Positions 1-12,013 of a DNA stretch of 64,000 nucleotides are shown here, piece after piece. Numbering within the stretch: position 1 is the stretch's first letter; each line of letters starts with the position of its first letter. The translations under genes were made by a program, and so were the position numbers. Location of the stretch: NCBI GenBank assembly GCA_011033025.1, contig WFMF01000492.1:60935-124934 (forward strand), in the 5' to 3' direction. The DNA is from Beroe forskalii (taxonomy: Eukaryota; Ctenophora; Nuda; Beroida; Beroidae). The notes under the pieces are model-generated. The model was not told the origin of the DNA, searched no databases, and was given only the letters and a program-made list of their open reading frames with translations.

Positions 1-681
1 TTTCGGGAGGATCAATCACCAATCAGAGCACGATTGACCGTCAACTAGCCCTCAGATTGGTCAACCTGATTTGATCTGCGAAACTCTTTTGGGCAACCTA
101 ATATGTACTTTTGTGAATAAACTTTTGACAAAACATCGAGGAACACGTCAAAGGGCTCCGGTGGTTCAAGAAACAATGGATAATAAGTTCACACGAAATT
201 TCACAAAAACGTAAAACAAATACGGCCACCAGACTGAAAAAGGAAGAATAAATTATTTCGAAATAGTTCGCGTGCATGTCAAATAATAACATGTTCTCCA
301 CCAATGAAATTTATCAAACGGGCACTGAAGCACATCATTATAACGAAAACTATAATCCACAAAGGGTCAGCAGCGACCGAAACAATGGGAACAATCGCAA
401 TATGACCTTACATGGAGAGCATGAGAAACGTACGAGTAACAGATGAACAGGGCTAAGTGGGTGTGATGAATGTAAATGCAAAAATCGGCGTGCAAAATCA
501 TACTGGAGGGCAAATATACCCCTCGCCTCTCGAGAATTCTAAAAGTCTCAACCCAGGTTTTTACAGTCAACCACTAGAACATGACACTCTCCTTATTCAA
601 GTAACCAGCAAATAACCACGTGATAATTCGTTGTTTTGGCGATCGCAAGTCTCTATCAATGATCCCGATGAGGAGCCAATC

Positions 682-859
682 AGGGGCGTAGCCAGGTTTT
701 TTGAAAGGGGTCTGCGAGTTATATTCAAAACCTGATGAATGTCTAATTTTGCTTGGCTCCAAACTCTAATCAGAGAATCATTACAAAAGTTTCAAAATCT
801 CTGTGCGAAAAAGGGGAGGTGGTTGCCTAGTGTGTCGCCTTCCCCCTGGCTACGCCCCT
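682..859. mobile_element. MITE-like element, TIR AGGGGCGTAGCCAGG (copy 1)
   Basis: A 178-bp element bounded by perfect 15-bp inverted repeats, AGGGGCGTAGCCAGG at the left and its complement ending at 859. There is no coding capacity. Related copies lie at 7934-8102 (inside the duplicate block), as a worn copy at 32749-32865, and a distant relative at 61895-62086. Confidence 0.7.
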
Positions 860-1195
860 ATGTACCTAGCGTAGTACTACAGTGGACTGCAGATAAAAGA
901 AGAGGAATAAAATATTACTACTACTCACACTAATATCCAAGCATTTTACATAGCATAATAATGTAAATCATTACCGAGTCCTAACAAGCAAATCTGGTAC
1001 TACATAATATTATAAATTTACGAGTGTGCAATACATGATTTTTAATATTATCTGTAATAATAATATTCATAATATTTAATTTAAAGACTAAGATCCATGC
1101 TGTTCAGCCAAGAAGTCGCTGATGCTGCGTAGGTACATCACTACAACGATCTTATTTTGTTCTATAAACATCGAATTTCCGGTGAGAGTAGAATA

Positions 1196-1989
1196 CCTTA
1201 TTACAGGAAATATCGCCTACAGAAAAATGAGCCTACATGTCATTAAGCTACATGAAATTAAGCCCTTTTTTGAGGCCCTAGGGCTTAATTACATGTAGGC
1301 CTAATTTGATGCATTCTTAAATACATGCAGCCAAATTATTATTGTGGAGATATAAATTTCATGAGATAGAAATTTCAGCCTTGTAAGCTTGTATGCAAAT
1401 AATTAAGACTTTACATGTTACGAATTAGGAATTTTTGGCTTTATTTGACACTTTGATTGTTTAAATTACTCTCCAATTACCACTTAACACAATTAATCAC
1501 AATTGGGGAATTTTCAGAGACGATGATTACAATGACAAAATAACCTATAGAATAGATTATCACAGCATCATGAGAATCTTATCAGTTACATCAAATTAAT
1601 GATCGAATATGTTTCCACAAAACACCACATAATAGCTGATTTCATAATGGCCTTGATTCTTGAAAACATTGGACGCTATGTAAATTCAGGTATGAAGGTT
1701 TGAAAGTATGATGGAGTGTCAAGAAGTGAGCTCTAAGATGTGTCTATTGCATTATTGATAGTCTTGGCAATACCAGTGGCTTTCCATCCGGCATCAATTC
1801 AAAGCTTAATCAATACTGAATAATAAATAATTGAAAAAAATCAATGTTTTCGAACTTATTATGTTCAAATTTGCTTGAAAAATTAGTCCTTATGAAATTA
1901 AGAATACATGTCATTAAGGTGCATGAAATTAAGCCCTTTTTGAGACCTTAGGGCTTAATTATATGTAAACTTAATTTCCTGTAATAAGG
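1196..1989. mobile_element. TA-flanked non-autonomous DNA transposon (filled site)
   Basis: The element is bounded by perfect 16-bp inverted repeats (CCTTATTACAGGAAAT and its complement) with TA on both sides. The duplicate block at 8430-8440 has the same flanks with a single TA and no insert, so it is an empty site. TA duplication suggests the Tc1/mariner class or another TA-targeting family. Just inside each end is a 60-75-bp hairpin built from CATGTCATTAAG and AAGCCC...GGGCTTAAT arms (about 1233-1302 and 1906-1967). No transposase reading frame is present. Confidence 0.85.
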
Positions 1990-2212
1990 TATATTTATTT
2001 CTATCAGGGCGGGAAATCTTGAAATTAGAAAATTCGAAGAAAATCTGATTATTATAATATTTTAACCTACTGGACACAGGAAAGGGAGGTGTTGATGGAC
2101 CGGAAATAATTCCTAATTCAAATCATAACGAAATTTGTAGGATGAAAAAGGCCACGGCCCTACCAATTCTAACATCTTGGTGAAATGTACCAAGGCTTGG
2201 TTTATCCGCATT

Positions 2213-2980
2213 ATGTGTGACATCCTTCAACTTTGATCGAAGTCACCGAACAAAGTTTGGGGTATGGTACACAGCTGTTCTGGGTATAGTTGTACTTTGT
2301 GCTACGGTCTTCTCTACTTCAAGCTGTTGGATTATATTTTTTTCACAGTAGGTTTAATTATTTATCCAAGATAATGAAGCCCTCAAACAAGGCCCCTGTT
2401 TTCACGTTTTCTGAAATAGCGTGTATGGAAGAGGGTGAAAATATGCAATCATGGGTGATTATACACTTTTTGCCGTGCAAAAAGGCGCATTTCTCCAAGG
2501 TTTTTCTCCTAAATTCAATGAAATTTTCACGATGTTTCGGTAATTATTAGTGAAACGTGTATGGGACTGGAGATTAGATTCATTTTGAACCTAAGGAGCG
2601 GAGTAATGGCCGGAAACCGAGTTCACACTTTCACTTTTAGGTCTGGTAACGCCAGGCAACTCTTTTGGGCAGCACCATCTCATGATACGCAAGCCATTCT
2701 TTCCGGAGAAACACTGAGCGAGCACTTATTCTTATTATACAGAACGTCAAAACATGATAGCTGGGACAGAGAGCAGATGATCTGTGTTGCCCCATATGCA
2801 ATTTAGGGCAGCACCACCTCATGATACACAAGCCATTTCTCCCGGAGAATCGAGTGTATCCCGAGTGTAATGAAAGAGAACTTATTCTAGATAATACAAT
2901 TTAAACTTATCATTATTATTAGTTTAGTGGGGCCACAGCGCCGGCTAAAAACGGAGTTGAAATCCCGCGATTTTTTGAAA
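2213..2980. other. Spacer with diverged 190-bp repeat units
   Basis: About 2671-2860 holds two diverged copies of the unit that recurs in block C (GCAGCACCA...CATGG/CATGATA...CAAGCCATT...CCGGAGAA). The short ORFs across it (2290-2550, 2561-2806) have no recognisable domain. Nothing else is seen. Confidence 0.5.
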
Positions 2981-3110
2981 TGTAGTAGAAAAATAAATTT
3001 CACGCATAAAAGCGAGTTTCTTCTTTTTAATTTAGGCTTTAGAAATTCTCTAATTAATGTTCAAAGTTTGAAAAAGTATCGCGAAAAACAAGATCAAGTT
3101 GTGCATCAAG

Positions 3111-3165
3111 TCGCTCATCACCATAACAAAGTGCGCAATGCGCACTTTGTTATGGTGATGAGCGA
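3111..3165. repeat. 55-bp palindrome
   Basis: Arms of 27 bp (3111-3137 and 3139-3165) around one unpaired base, reading TCGCTCATCACCATAACAAA inwards. The second copy, at 11959-12013, is preceded by an extra 18-bp half arm. Confidence 0.9.
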
Positions 3166-4224
3166 TTGCGCGCAAAAACTGCATATGCATTTTAACAAGG
3201 AATCTGCCATTTCGTCAATGTATATTTTGTGAACGTTTCCAATTTTTTGATTCATAATTTACGTTCTCAATGGAATTTTAGAATTTGGTAAAAAGATTAC
3301 GACAGAATACTACCAACTCTTATCACTGTTGTAGGAAAAAGGGCAAAACTTGAACATTTTGTTCCATTGTGAAAATTAGCGATAATTCTTTCATATCAAG
3401 ATATTTGTAGTTTCGGGGGTTTGCTGCGAGTATTCGACAGAAGGAGGAATTCATATCTACTCAAGTTAGAAGTGGGTTATAAACAGATATGAATGCGGCC
3501 AATATTATAATGAGCTTGGTTTAAATTTGTTGCCTATCTTTTCTCCGAATCTGAAACTTTGATAGAAAATCATTATTCTTGAGTTCTTCATACATACTGT
3601 TATGTGCCCTCGACATAAATTTACAATCGCAAAATCTCCAGCACCATTTCATGGAGCGCAAGCCATTCCTTCCGGAGAATCGCTGCGTAAATTTTTAATT
3701 CAAGTATAAGAATAGAAAACTGGTGATATATCAGAATCTGCAAATAATGAGAGAGCACTCATTATTATACAGAAAGTCAAAAACATGACAGCTGGGGCAG
3801 GGGGCAGATGATCTATGTTTTCCGATATGCTTTTTCCGGCAGCACCATTTCATGGAGCGCAAGCCATTCCTTCCGGAGAATCGCTGCGTAAACTGAGTGT
3901 TAATTTTTAACTCAAGTATAAGAATAGAAAACTGGTGAGATATCAGAATCTGCACAACGAGAGAGCACTCATTAGCTTATTATACAGAAAGTCAAAACAT
4001 GACAGCTGGGGCAGGGCAGATGATCTATGTTTCCGATATGCTTTTTCCGGCAGCACCATTTCATGGAGCGCAAGCCATTCCTTCCAGAGAATCGCTGCGT
4101 AAACTGAGAGTTAATTTTAACTCAAGTATAAGAATAAAAAACTGGTTATATATCAGAATCTGCACTTAATGGGAGAGCACTCATTATTATACAGAACGTC
4201 AAAAACATGACAGCTGGGACAGCA

Positions 4225-4330
4225 CGTGAGAAGTCACGTGCCACACGGCAGTATCCATCACTTCCTGAGAACCAGAGAGGTGCGCCTTTATAAACCAGCC
4301 CCATGGAGGAAGAGAATCATTCTATTTGCC
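4225..4330 (+). promoter_or_regulatory. Promoter-like module without a gene body
   Basis: TATAAA at 4289-4294 sits in GCGCCTTTATAAACCAG. Two CACGTG E-boxes lie about 50-65 bp upstream (near 4225 and 4238). The same module at 12890-12990 precedes the secreted-repeat gene. This copy is followed by the 20-bp minisatellite instead of coding sequence, so it is an orphan. Activity is inferred from motif order only. Confidence 0.4.
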
Positions 4331-4491
4331 AGCAGCAGTCGTACCTTGCATAATCAGTCGATCGAATGGTATTGGTTATCGATCAATTTCATTCATCGAC
4401 TGATGTGTTTCACGTAACTGTTTAACCAACCAAAGAAATAACTATAGTATTACCTATTACCTAGACAAAAGGTACAAAATTTGGGGATTCA

Positions 4492-6190
4492 GCATGGGAT
4501 CCCTAGATGACATGGGGTCCTATATAGGGCATGGGGACCCTAGAGGGCATGGGGTCCCCTAGATAGGCATGGGGTCCCTAGATAGGGCATGGGGTCCCCA
4601 GATAGGGCATGGGGTCCCTAGATAGGGCATGTCCCTAGATAGGGCATGGGGTCCCTAGATAGGCATGGGGTCCCTAAAGAGGGCATGGGGTCCTAGATAG
4701 GGGCATGGGGTCCCTAAATAGGGGCATGGGGTCCCTAAAATGGCATGGGTCCCTAGATAGGGACATGGGGTCCCTAGATAGACATGGGGTCCCTTGATAG
4801 CATGGGGTCCCTAGATAGAGCATGGGGTCCCTAGATAGGACATGGGGTCCCTAGATAGGCATGGGGTCCCCGAGATAGGCATGGGGTCCCTAGATAGGGC
4901 ATGGGGTCCCTAGATAGGGCATGGGGTCCCTAGAGAGGCATGGGGTCCCTAGATAGGACAGGGGTCCCTAGATGGGGCATAGGATCCCTAGATAGGGCAT
5001 GGGGTCCCTAGATAGGGCATGGGGTCCTAGATAGGGCATGGGGTCGCTAAATAGGGCATGGGGTCCCTAGATAGGGCATGGGATCCCTATATAGGGCATG
5101 GGGTCCCTAGAGAGGGCATGCGGTCCCTAGATAGGGCATGGGGTCCCTAGATAGGGCATGGGGTCCCTAGATAGGGCATGGGGTCCCTAGATAGGACATG
5201 GGGTCCCTAGATAGGGCATGGGGTCCCTAGATAGGGCATGGGGTCCCTAGATAGAGCATGGGATCCCTAGATAGGACATGGGGTCCCTATATAGGGCATG
5301 GGGTCCCTAGATAGGGCATGGGGTCCCTAAATAGGGCATGGGGTCCCTAAAGAGGGCATGGGGTCCCTAGATAGGGCATGGGGTCCCAAGATAGGGCATG
5401 GGGTCCCTAGATAGGGCATGGGGTCCCTAGATAGGACATGGGGTCCCTAGATAGGGCATGGGGTCCCGAGATAGGGCATGGGGTCCCTAGATAGGGCATG
5501 GGGTCCCTAGAGAGGGCATGGGGTCCCTAGATAGGGCATGGGGTCCCTAGAGAGGGCATGGGGTCCCTAGATAGGGCATGGTGTCCTAGATAGGGCATGG
5601 GGTCCCTAGATAGGGCATGGGGTCCCTAGATAGGGCATGGGGTCCCTAGATAGGACATGGGGTCCCTAGATAGGGCATCGGGTCCCTAGATAGGACATGG
5701 GGTCCCTAGATGGGACATGGGGTCCCTAGACAGGGCATGGGGTCCCCAGATAGGGCATGGGGTCCTAGATAAGGCATGGGGTCACTAGATAGGACATGGG
5801 GTCCTAGATAGGGCATGGGGTCCTTAGATAGGACATGGGGTCCTAGATAGGGCATGGGTTCCCTACATAGGGTATGGGGTCCCTAGATAAGGTATGGGGT
5901 CCCCAAGATAGGGCATAGGGTCTCAAGATAGGGCATGGGGTCCCTAGATAGGGCATGGGGTCCTTAGATAGGACGTGGGGTCCTAGATAGGGCATGGGTT
6001 CCCTACATAGGGTATGGGGTCCCTAGATAAGGTATGGGGTCCCCGAGACAGGGCATAGGGTCCCTAGATGGAACATGGGGTCCCTAGATAGGGCATGGGG
6101 TCGTAGATAGGGCATGGGGTCCCTAGATAGGACATGGAGTCCTAAGTCCATAAATGGGACATGAAGTCCCAAGATAGGAAATGAGTTCTG
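4492..6190. repeat. 20-bp minisatellite (about 85 units)
   Basis: The consensus unit is CATGGGGTCCCTAGATAGGG, repeated head to tail with point variants and a few 1-3-bp slips. The centre (5040-5600) is most uniform and the edges degrade, especially after 5760. Translations across it are repeat artefacts. It starts at the exact end of block C. Confidence 0.95.
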
Positions 6191-6416
6191 TAAATGGGGC
6201 ATGAAGTCGGGGGGATTGCACAATAGATCCGGGTCCCTATACATGATAGGGTGCTGAGATGGTATTCTCCAGGAAATTTCAGAGAGGGAACATAGATGGT
6301 ATTCTCCAGGAAATATCATAGAGGGAACATAGGGTGTGCTTAACGTAGATAAAACTGATTGACATTGGAGCTCACGCATCGGTTTATCTTGGCAGTTTAG
6401 CACTGAGTAAACTTAC
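6191..6416. other. Minisatellite edge and short 34-bp duplication
   Basis: Degenerate minisatellite units fade out here. A GGTATTCTCCAGGAAAT...GAGGGAACATAG segment occurs twice in tandem (6252-6330). No gene is seen. Confidence 0.5.
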
Positions 6417-6491
6417 GTTGGTATTCAGCTGGTCACGAGACGATTCTTCGTTTGATTTAGTCTTTTCCAGTTCCCTCTTCAGCCACTTTAT
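6417..6491 (-). CDS. Candidate internal coding exon, coiled-coil
   Basis: On the minus strand this 75-nt block has an acceptor (TTGTTACAG before 6491) and a consensus donor (GTAAGT after 6417). The one frame in phase 0-0 is open: 25 residues starting IKWLKRELEKTKSNEESSRD. The charge and heptad pattern is that of a coiled coil. It is phase-compatible with the exon at 18194-18241, itself helical and ending in phase 0, so it could be a later exon of the same minus-strand gene. That link spans 11.7 kb and is an inference. The protein family is not recognised. The uninterrupted frame between two good splice sites is the only evidence. Confidence 0.5.
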
Positions 6492-7240
6492 CTGTAACAA
6501 ACCCATGTAAGATTGAGATACATACAATATTCATCAATATAAACGGATAAGCAAAGGATGTTTCAGTTACATGACTGTATTAACATCCTCTCATGATAAG
6601 TAAATCCGCATTGAGTACCAAAAATACAGTGAAAACGCTTGCAAAAATGATTGGAAATGAGGAAAAACGCATTTTATGTAAAAATGTATCTTATTTGACC
6701 TCTGCAAGCATTTCATTCTCCGTTAATTTCGATGGATCGAGGGTGTGCATAGTTGATAAACTTTGAACGTAGACTTTCTAACAAGTACACCGATTCAGAG
6801 CTATAATTTATTTAGAACTGAATAAAATACGGATCTAAAAGTGGAAATTCTGAGCAAGTCGCAAGATAACAACAGATGGAGGAGTAAAATGTTAAAACGC
6901 GTAGCCAACGTCTTCTGGACAAAGGTCATTTTAAAGTGTATTAAATGTACACAGTTACCATAATTTGCTAATTACTGATACACACTACACAGGCTATCCT
7001 ATTTCAGTGTTTCACTGCACAATACCTCAGTACCGTAATGTCTCCAAGGTCATTACAGGTAACGATTCTCGTTGGCTAAATTTCAAAATCTTGAAATATG
7101 AAAGTATTATTATCGACGGTACTCAGTGGTCTTGACCTTTTGAGGCGCATTAAGAAAATACTCAAGCGTGGACTACACCGCTATTCAGAAAGTTGAGACA
7201 CCACGGAAAATTGGTTCACCGAAGCCATTCTGAAATCTTC
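6492..7240. other. Unassigned spacer
   Basis: No ORF of note, tandem repeat or inverted repeat was found. It is AT-rich single-copy sequence within the window. Confidence 0.5.
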
Positions 7241-8658
7241 AGGAGGATCAATCGCTAATCAAACCACGATTGACCGTCAACTAGCCCTCAGATTGGTCAG
7301 CCTGATTTAATCTGCGAAACTCTTTTGGGAAAGCTAATATGTACTGTCGTAAATAAACTTTTGACGAAACATCTAGGAAAACGTCAAAAGGCTCCGGTGG
7401 TTCAAGAAGTAATGGATAATAAGTTCACACGAAATGTCACAAAAAAGTTTAAAAAAATACGCCCATCGGACTGAAAAAGGAGGAATAAATTTATTTCGAA
7501 ATACTTCGCGTGCACGTCAAATAATAACATGTTCTCCACCAATGAAATTTATCATACGGGCACTGAAGCACATCATTATAACGAAAACTATAATCCACAA
7601 AGGGTCAGCAGCGACCGAAACAATGGGAACAATCGCAATATGCCCTTACTTGGAGAGCATGAGAAACGTACGAGTAACAGATCAACAGGGCTAAGTGGGT
7701 GTGATGAATGTAAATGCAAAAATCGGCGTGCAAAATCATACTGGAGGGCAAATATACCCCTCGCCTCTCGAGAATTCTAAAAGTCTCAACCCAGGTTTTT
7801 ACAGTCTGAGTCAACCATTAGAACATGACACTCTCTTTGCGTCCTTATTCAAGTAACCAGCAAATAACCACGTGATAATTCGTTGTTTTGGCGATCGCAA
7901 GTCTCTATCAATGATCCCGATGAGGAGCCAATCAGGGGCGTAGCCAGGTTTTTTGAAAGGTGTCGGCGAGTTATATTCAAAACCTGATGAATGTTTTATT
8001 TTGCTTGACTCCAAACTCAAATCATTAGAAAAGTATCACAATCCCTGTCCGAAAAGGGGGAGGTGGTTGCCTAGTGTGCGCCTTCCCCCTGGCTACGCCC
8101 CTATGTACCTAGTGTAGTACTACAGTGGACTGCAGATAAAAGAAGAGGAATAAAATATTACTACTACTCACACTAATATCCAAGCATTTTACATAGCATA
8201 ATAATGTAAATCATTACCGAGTCCTAACAAGCAAATCTGGTACTACATAATATTATAAATTTACGAGTGTGCAATACATGATGTTTAATATTATCTGTAA
8301 TAATAATATTCATAATATTTAATTTAACGACTAAGATCCATTCTGTTCAGCCAAGAAGTCGCTGATGCTGCGTAGGTACATCACTACAACGATCTTATTT
8401 TGTTCTATAAACATCGAATTTCCGGTGAGAGTGGAATATATTTATTTCTATCAGGGCGGGAAATCTTGAAATTAGAAAATTCGAAGAAAATCTGATTATT
8501 ATAATATTTTAACCTACTGGACACAGGAAAGGGAGGTGTTGATGGACCGGAAATAATTCCTAATTCAAATCATAACGAAATTTGTAGGATGAAAAAGGCC
8601 ACGGCCCTATCAATTCTAACATCTTGGTGAAATGTACCAAGGCTTGGTTTATCCGCAT
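7241..8658. repeat. Duplicated block B (paralogue of 1-2212)
   Basis: Direct duplicate of block A. It lacks the 794-bp TA element, and the site reads GAATATATTTATTTC near 8433, the uninterrupted target. A MITE at 7934-8102 is shared, so that insertion predates the duplication, whereas the TA element entered copy A afterwards (or was excised precisely here). Confidence 0.85.
7934..8102. mobile_element. MITE-like element, TIR AGGGGCGTAGCCAGG (copy 2)
   Basis: Same element as at 682-859, inherited with the duplicated block. It has the same 15-bp termini and a few small internal indels. Confidence 0.65.
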
Positions 8659-8867
8659 AATGAAATATCCAAGAACAAAAACGTCATTGAAGTGAAACAC
8701 ATAAACTTCACTTACCAGTGGTGCCTTACTTCAGAAGTACACTAAATCATATTTTTTACCACTCGCCCAATTGAGTCATTTGCATTATGAAGCACGACGC
8801 GTGTAACGAGTGTAATGTACATTTATCTTAGTTATGCATATTTGATATATCTGAACATGGGTGTGAA

Positions 8868-11809
8868 ATAAATCTTAATCTAGGTTTGAGGGTTTAATTC
8901 GATAGCATATAGGTCAAATATATACCAGAAAAAAAGTCTCAAAAATTTTCGATGCGGAAACCCATTTTTGGCCACGCCCTTTTTGGGCAGTGCCCAAAAA
9001 ATGAATGAACGATATCTCAGCTTCTTTTTGAGGAAAAGTTATAAATGACCACTCTAACCGACGCAGAACTGTCGGTTTTGGCAGGGTAAAACATGGTCTT
9101 AAGTTTCTATCTCAACCCATTCCCGAGATAATCCCAAATTTGGCCATTTTGGCTGTCCATGAGGCCCAATATGGGCATTTGGGCAGCTTATGAGAGGGAG
9201 AACATCAGAACCATGTAACTCGACTGGAAATGATCGGTTTATGAGGGCAGAGCTTGGTTTCAAAGCTCTATCTCAACCTGTTTCGAGATAATCCCCATTT
9301 TGGTCATTTTGGCTGTCCATGAGGCCCAATTTGGGCATTTGGACAGCTTATGAGATGGAGAACATCAGAACCATGTAACTCAACCGGAAATGATCGGTTT
9401 ATGAGGGTAGAGCATGGTTTCAAAGCTCTGTTTCTACCTATTCCCGAGATAATCCCCAATTTGGCCATATTGGCTGTCCATGAGGCCCAATTTGGGCATT
9501 TGGACAGCTTATGAGATGGAGAACATCAGAACCATGTAACTCGACCGGAAATGATCGGTTTATGAGGGTAGAGCATGGTTTCAAAGCTCTATCTCAACCT
9601 ATTCCCGAGATAATCCCCAATTTGGCCATATTGGCTGTCCATGAGGCCCAATTTGGGCATTTGGACAACTTATGAGATGAAGACCATCAGAACCATCTAA
9701 CTCGACTGGAAATGGTCGGTTTGTGAGGGTAAAGCATGGTTTTAAGGCTCTATCTCAGCCCGTTCCCGAGATAATCCCCAATTTGGCCATATTGGCTGTC
9801 CATGAGACCCAATTTGGGCATTTGGACAGCTAATGAGATGGAGACCATGTAACCATGTAACTTGACTGGAAATGGTCGGTTTAAGGGGGTAGAGCATGGT
9901 TCAAGGCTCTATTTCCACTCTTTCTCGAAATGGCCATTCGATTACAACTTCTATTACAACTCATTTCTATTTATGTCTCGAGCAAAATCAATAACCTCAA
10001 ACGTGAGTATACTGACCTAGAACGGCACTTATTATGATTTCTCTTATCTTTTTAAAAAATTGGTTAAAGTCAAGGTCACCAATCACATCTAGCGTGCATC
10101 CTCGATCCTTAAACTCTGCAATAAACTCTACAATAAAATCTTGTTTTCTATTTATGGCCTTTATCTATTTCCGGATAAAATAAATATTTTATCATGTGGC
10201 TCAGAAAGTAAATGTGATGATCAATTCCCACAATTATATTCTTATAGAACCCTCTGACGTTTTCATGCGGGTCTATAATTCATAGACACTCGCCTGATCG
10301 GGTCCTTATTGGTTTAGACCCTCACCCTATGGGCTCAGGCCATAACCGGATAAATCCCTTGGGCTTACGCGGTACGCCGTCGGGAAGTAATCCAAAAGCC
10401 CAAAATGGAACCGATGGGCACGTTTCTATGAATAATATAGCTAGGGTATTGTTTTTAATATAAATTAGGTAAAGATGAAACTGCACAAAACAAACCATGT
10501 AACCCTTGGATGTTAAGAAAGTAAGAAGGGGAAAGCAAGCTTAAAGAAGTCGATCTTTCTATCTCTGGCCAACAATAAACCTCATTGTACGAATCTATGA
10601 CCGATGGCGCCGAAAATGTTGAGATGATCTGAAATTGATTACACGTGTTAAAACATCGACGTTCATAGGGTCATGAGTCTTGGAGCTACCATTAACCACA
10701 GTGCAGGAGAGACTTTCCCCAATATCATCCAAGAAGGCAATAGCTTGAATTATCCCGCGAAGAACTTGGGATATAAAATCTTCAACACCACAAACCAATT
10801 ATTTCTTGATGACAAAGCTAGTCATCACATTGGGTACCTCAGCTGGGTGCCCCAATTGAGCCATAAGGGCGCCAATATGTCAAATTTAGGCATTATCTCG
10901 GGAAAGGGTTGAGATAAAGCGTTAAAACAATGCTCTGCCCTCTTAAACCGACCATTCCCGGTCGAATTACATGGTTCCGATGTTCTCCAACTCATAAGCT
11001 GTCCAAATGCCCAAATTGGGCCTCATGGACAGCCAAAATGGACAAATTGGGGATTATCTCGGGAATAGGTTGAGATAGAGCTTTGAAACCATGCTCTACC
11101 CTCATAAACCGATCATCTCCGGTCGAGATACATGGTTCTGATGTTCTCCATCTCATAAGAGCATAAGCTGTCCAAATGCCCAAATTGGGCCTCATGGACA
11201 GCCAACATGGCCAAATTTGGGACCATCTCGGGAATAGGTTGAGACAGAGCTTTGAAACCATGCTCTACCCTCATAAACCGATCATTTCCGGTTGAGTTAC
11301 ATGGTTCCGATGTTGTCCATCTCATAAGCTGTCCAAATGCCCAAATTGGGCCTCATGGACAGCCAAAATGGCCAAAATGGGGATTATCTCGGAAACGGGT
11401 TGAGATAGAGCTTTGAAACCAAGCTCTACCCTCATAAACCGATCATTTCCAGTCGAGTTACACGGTTCTGATGTTCTCCCTCTCATAAGCTGCCCAAATG
11501 CCCATATTGGGCCTCATGGACAGCCAAAATGGCCAAATTTGGGATTATCTCGGGAATGGGTTGAGGTAGAACCTTAAAACCATGTTCTACCCTACCAAAA
11601 CCGACAATTCTACGTCAGTTAGAGTGGTCATTTATAACTTTTCCTCAAATAGAAGCTGAGATATCGTTCATTCATTTTTTGGGCACTGCCCGGAAAGGGC
11701 GTGGCCGGAAAATGGCTTTCCGCATCGAAAATTTTTGAGACTTTTTTTCTGGTATATATTTGACCTATATGCTGTCGGATTGAACCCTCAAACCTAGATT
11801 AAGATTTAT
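8868..11809. mobile_element. Foldback element with 160-bp repeat arms
   Basis: The left arm (8868 to about 9920) and right arm (about 10860-11809) are inverted copies. Each begins at ATAAATCTTAATCTAGG and consists of a unique outer 220 bp followed by four to five tandem units of about 160 bp carrying TGTCCATGAGGCCCAA. The middle, about 900 bp, holds a small hairpin MITE (10280-10431) and short ORFs on both strands near 10595-10912 that I cannot identify. No transposase is seen. No clear target-site duplication is visible, and the right end coincides exactly with the start of block C copy 2. Confidence 0.75.
10280..10431. mobile_element. Short hairpin MITE (CATAGACAC family)
   Basis: Imperfect inverted ends TCATAGACACTCGCC...GGGCACGTTTCTATGA with an internal GGGTCC/GGAACC pair. 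A related sequence with CATAGACACGCGCC...GGGTCCATTTTGGG lies at 29658-29760. Confidence 0.45.
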
Positions 11810-11940
11810 ATGTATTAGAAAAATAAATTTCACGCATAAAAGCGATTTTCTTCTTTTTAATTTAGGCTTTAGATTTTCTCAAATTAATGTTCAAAGTTAG
11901 AAAAAGTATCGCGAAAAACAAGATTAAGTTGCGCATCAAG

Positions 11941-12013
11941 TCGCTCATCACCATAACATCGCTCATCACCATAACAAAGTGCGCAATGCGCACTTTGTTA
12001 TGGTGATGAGCGA
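11941..12013. repeat. Palindrome with duplicated half arm
   Basis: 27-bp arms at 11959-11985 and 11987-12013, as in the block C copy 1 palindrome, with 18 bp of the left arm repeated at 11941-11958. Confidence 0.85.

Larger units (their letters stand above)
1..2212. repeat. Duplicated block A (paralogue of 7241-8658)
   Basis: This block matches 7241-8658 in direct orientation almost base for base, apart from a 794-bp insertion at 1196-1989 and small indels. Homology stops near 2212/8658. The left end may extend beyond the window. Short ORFs on both strands are shared between copies but show no recognisable protein. Block edges do not look like a single transposon with termini, so I call it a local segmental duplication. 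Confidence 0.85.
2981..4491. repeat. Duplicated block C, copy 1
   Basis: This block pairs with 11811-13153 in direct orientation. It starts at TGTAGTAGAA and ends at GGGGATTCA. It contains a 55-bp near-perfect palindrome, a tandem array of about 190-bp units (3 copies here, 2 in the other copy) and, at its right end, a TATA-box module. In the other copy the block leads through a splice acceptor into the secreted-repeat gene. Here it runs directly into a minisatellite, so no gene body follows. Confidence 0.85.

Noticed and set aside
6023..6403. 126-codon minus-strand ORF
   Set aside because: It is the translation of minisatellite edge units (repeated LSRDPM-type words) with no start context or splice signals.
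8690..8745. Minus-strand CCACTG/GTAAGTG donor as another exon
   Set aside because: The only frame-compatible exon would be 26 nt with a doubtful acceptor, and its phase does not fit the neighbouring exons.
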